NCBI RefSeq assembly: GCF_018141665.1
Contig: NZ_CP067976.1
Location: 434,001-498,000, forward strand
Length of the DNA: 64,000 nucleotides
Source of the DNA: Wolbachia endosymbiont of Spodoptera picta
GTDB taxonomy: Bacteria; Pseudomonadota; Alphaproteobacteria; Rickettsiales; Anaplasmataceae
Direction of reading: 5' to 3'
Below, in pieces: positions 63,688 to 64,000 of the stretch (the stretch's first letter is position 1; each line of letters begins with the position of its first letter). Made by a program: the position numbers and the translations under genes. A model generated the notes under the pieces. It saw nothing but the letters and a program-made list of their open reading frames with translations. It searched no databases and was not told the origin of the DNA.

Positions 63688-64000
63688 TCAGCATAGCCCT
63701 AATTTTTTTATATATTTTACTTCTTTCTCTATATTTAATAATAGGCTTGAAAATAAATGGTAAACCTATAATTGTTAAGCTTAGAGCTAGGATTGAAAGT
63801 ACACAAAAGGCTTTGTGTTTACTATGTAGCTCTTTCAAGTAAAGCATCAAAAACCTACAAAATTTTTTGTAATTTTCTTCAATATTTTTTTTGCTATGAG
63901 CCTTGTCAATAAACATATCTATTGCAGTATAATCATTACTACAATTAATTGCCCCTTTTTCTATTAATAGCTGAGCTATATCAAAATAATCCTTTTGAAT
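63677..64000 (-). CDS. Ankyrin/membrane protein, 3' part (runs off the window)
   Basis: The frame is open from the window edge. The first 28 visible codons contain an ankyrin repeat end and start (FDIAQLLIEKGAINCSNDYT), followed by a basic helix (KKNIEENYKKFCRFLMLYLK), one membrane segment (AFCVLSILALSLTIIGLPFIF) and a basic tail ending RAMLIYI. The N-terminus lies beyond 64000. The ankyrin-then-helix layout resembles the protein at 55.7 kb. Confidence 0.75.
   Translation of the reverse strand: MQKDYFDIAQLLIEKGAINCSNDYTAIDMFIDKAHSKKNIEENYKKFCRFLMLYLKELHSKHKAFCVLSILALSLTIIGLPFIFKPIIKYRERSKIYKKIRAMLIYI

Overview
The window looks like a Wolbachia chromosome segment (Alphaproteobacteria, Rickettsiales, Anaplasmataceae). 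The reasons are strongly A+T-rich DNA, Rickettsiales-type housekeeping proteins scattered outside classical operons, several ankyrin-repeat genes, a lone gene-transfer-agent (GTA) tail gene, decayed IS5-superfamily transposons, and many short palindromic repeats between genes and once inside a gene. The strain or supergroup cannot be decided by eye.

Layout. 1-8 kb: lepA, an unknown gene, grxC, then the run ribF-lspA-M16 peptidase pair, and purN. 8-12.4 kb: two unknown genes, an orphan mnhE, an ankyrin gene, smpB-lgt. 12.4-16.4 kb (minus): phospholipase D-like nuclease, ubiD, DUF3857/transglutaminase protein. 16.8-20.5 kb is an accessory island: a frameshifted DsbA-like gene, an OTU-type deubiquitinase gene broken by one amber codon, a GTA DUF2460 gene and an unknown gene. 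20.7-30 kb: sucA, a lysine-rich effector-like gene, and the minus-strand block ppiD/surA-like, rpsP, ispB-like, grpE, trpS. 30.1-33.5 kb: two degraded transposons around nth. 33.5-37 kb: purH, fmt, rplT, rpmI. 37-39.7 kb: a PAS-like protein and a tandemly duplicated membrane-protein gene (one copy frameshifted), followed by alaS. The intergenic DNA between the copies carries a decayed copy of the alaS promoter and first codons. 42.7-51.3 kb: tRNA-Asn, a leucine-rich-repeat gene, gpmI, fabD, rpmE, nadK, a membrane protein, an iron-binding ABC transporter protein, pyrB. 52-57.7 kb: a secreted ankyrin protein overlapping a secreted pentapeptide-repeat protein, gmk, and a large ankyrin/membrane protein. 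57.7-64 kb: sdhA, a zinc-ribbon protein, dapD, two small Rickettsiales genes, a MidA-type methyltransferase, a repeat-rich gap, and the 3' part of an ankyrin/membrane gene cut by the window edge.

How it fits together. Lgt, LspA, the M16 pair, the SurA/PpiD-like chaperone and secreted proteins suggest an active envelope despite genome reduction. PurN and PurH (purines), PyrB (pyrimidines), RibF (FMN/FAD), NadK, DapD and SucA/SdhA (TCA cycle) fit a symbiont that still makes nucleotides and cofactors. The ankyrin, LRR, OTU, pentapeptide and two-helix membrane proteins form the probable host-interaction layer. Several of these are being inactivated or reshuffled. The best leads are the OTU amber allele, the alaS-linked tandem duplication, a palindromic element read in frame inside the methyltransferase gene, a five-codon leader ORF coupled to gpmI, and a roughly 200-bp leader sequence present twice in inverted orientation.
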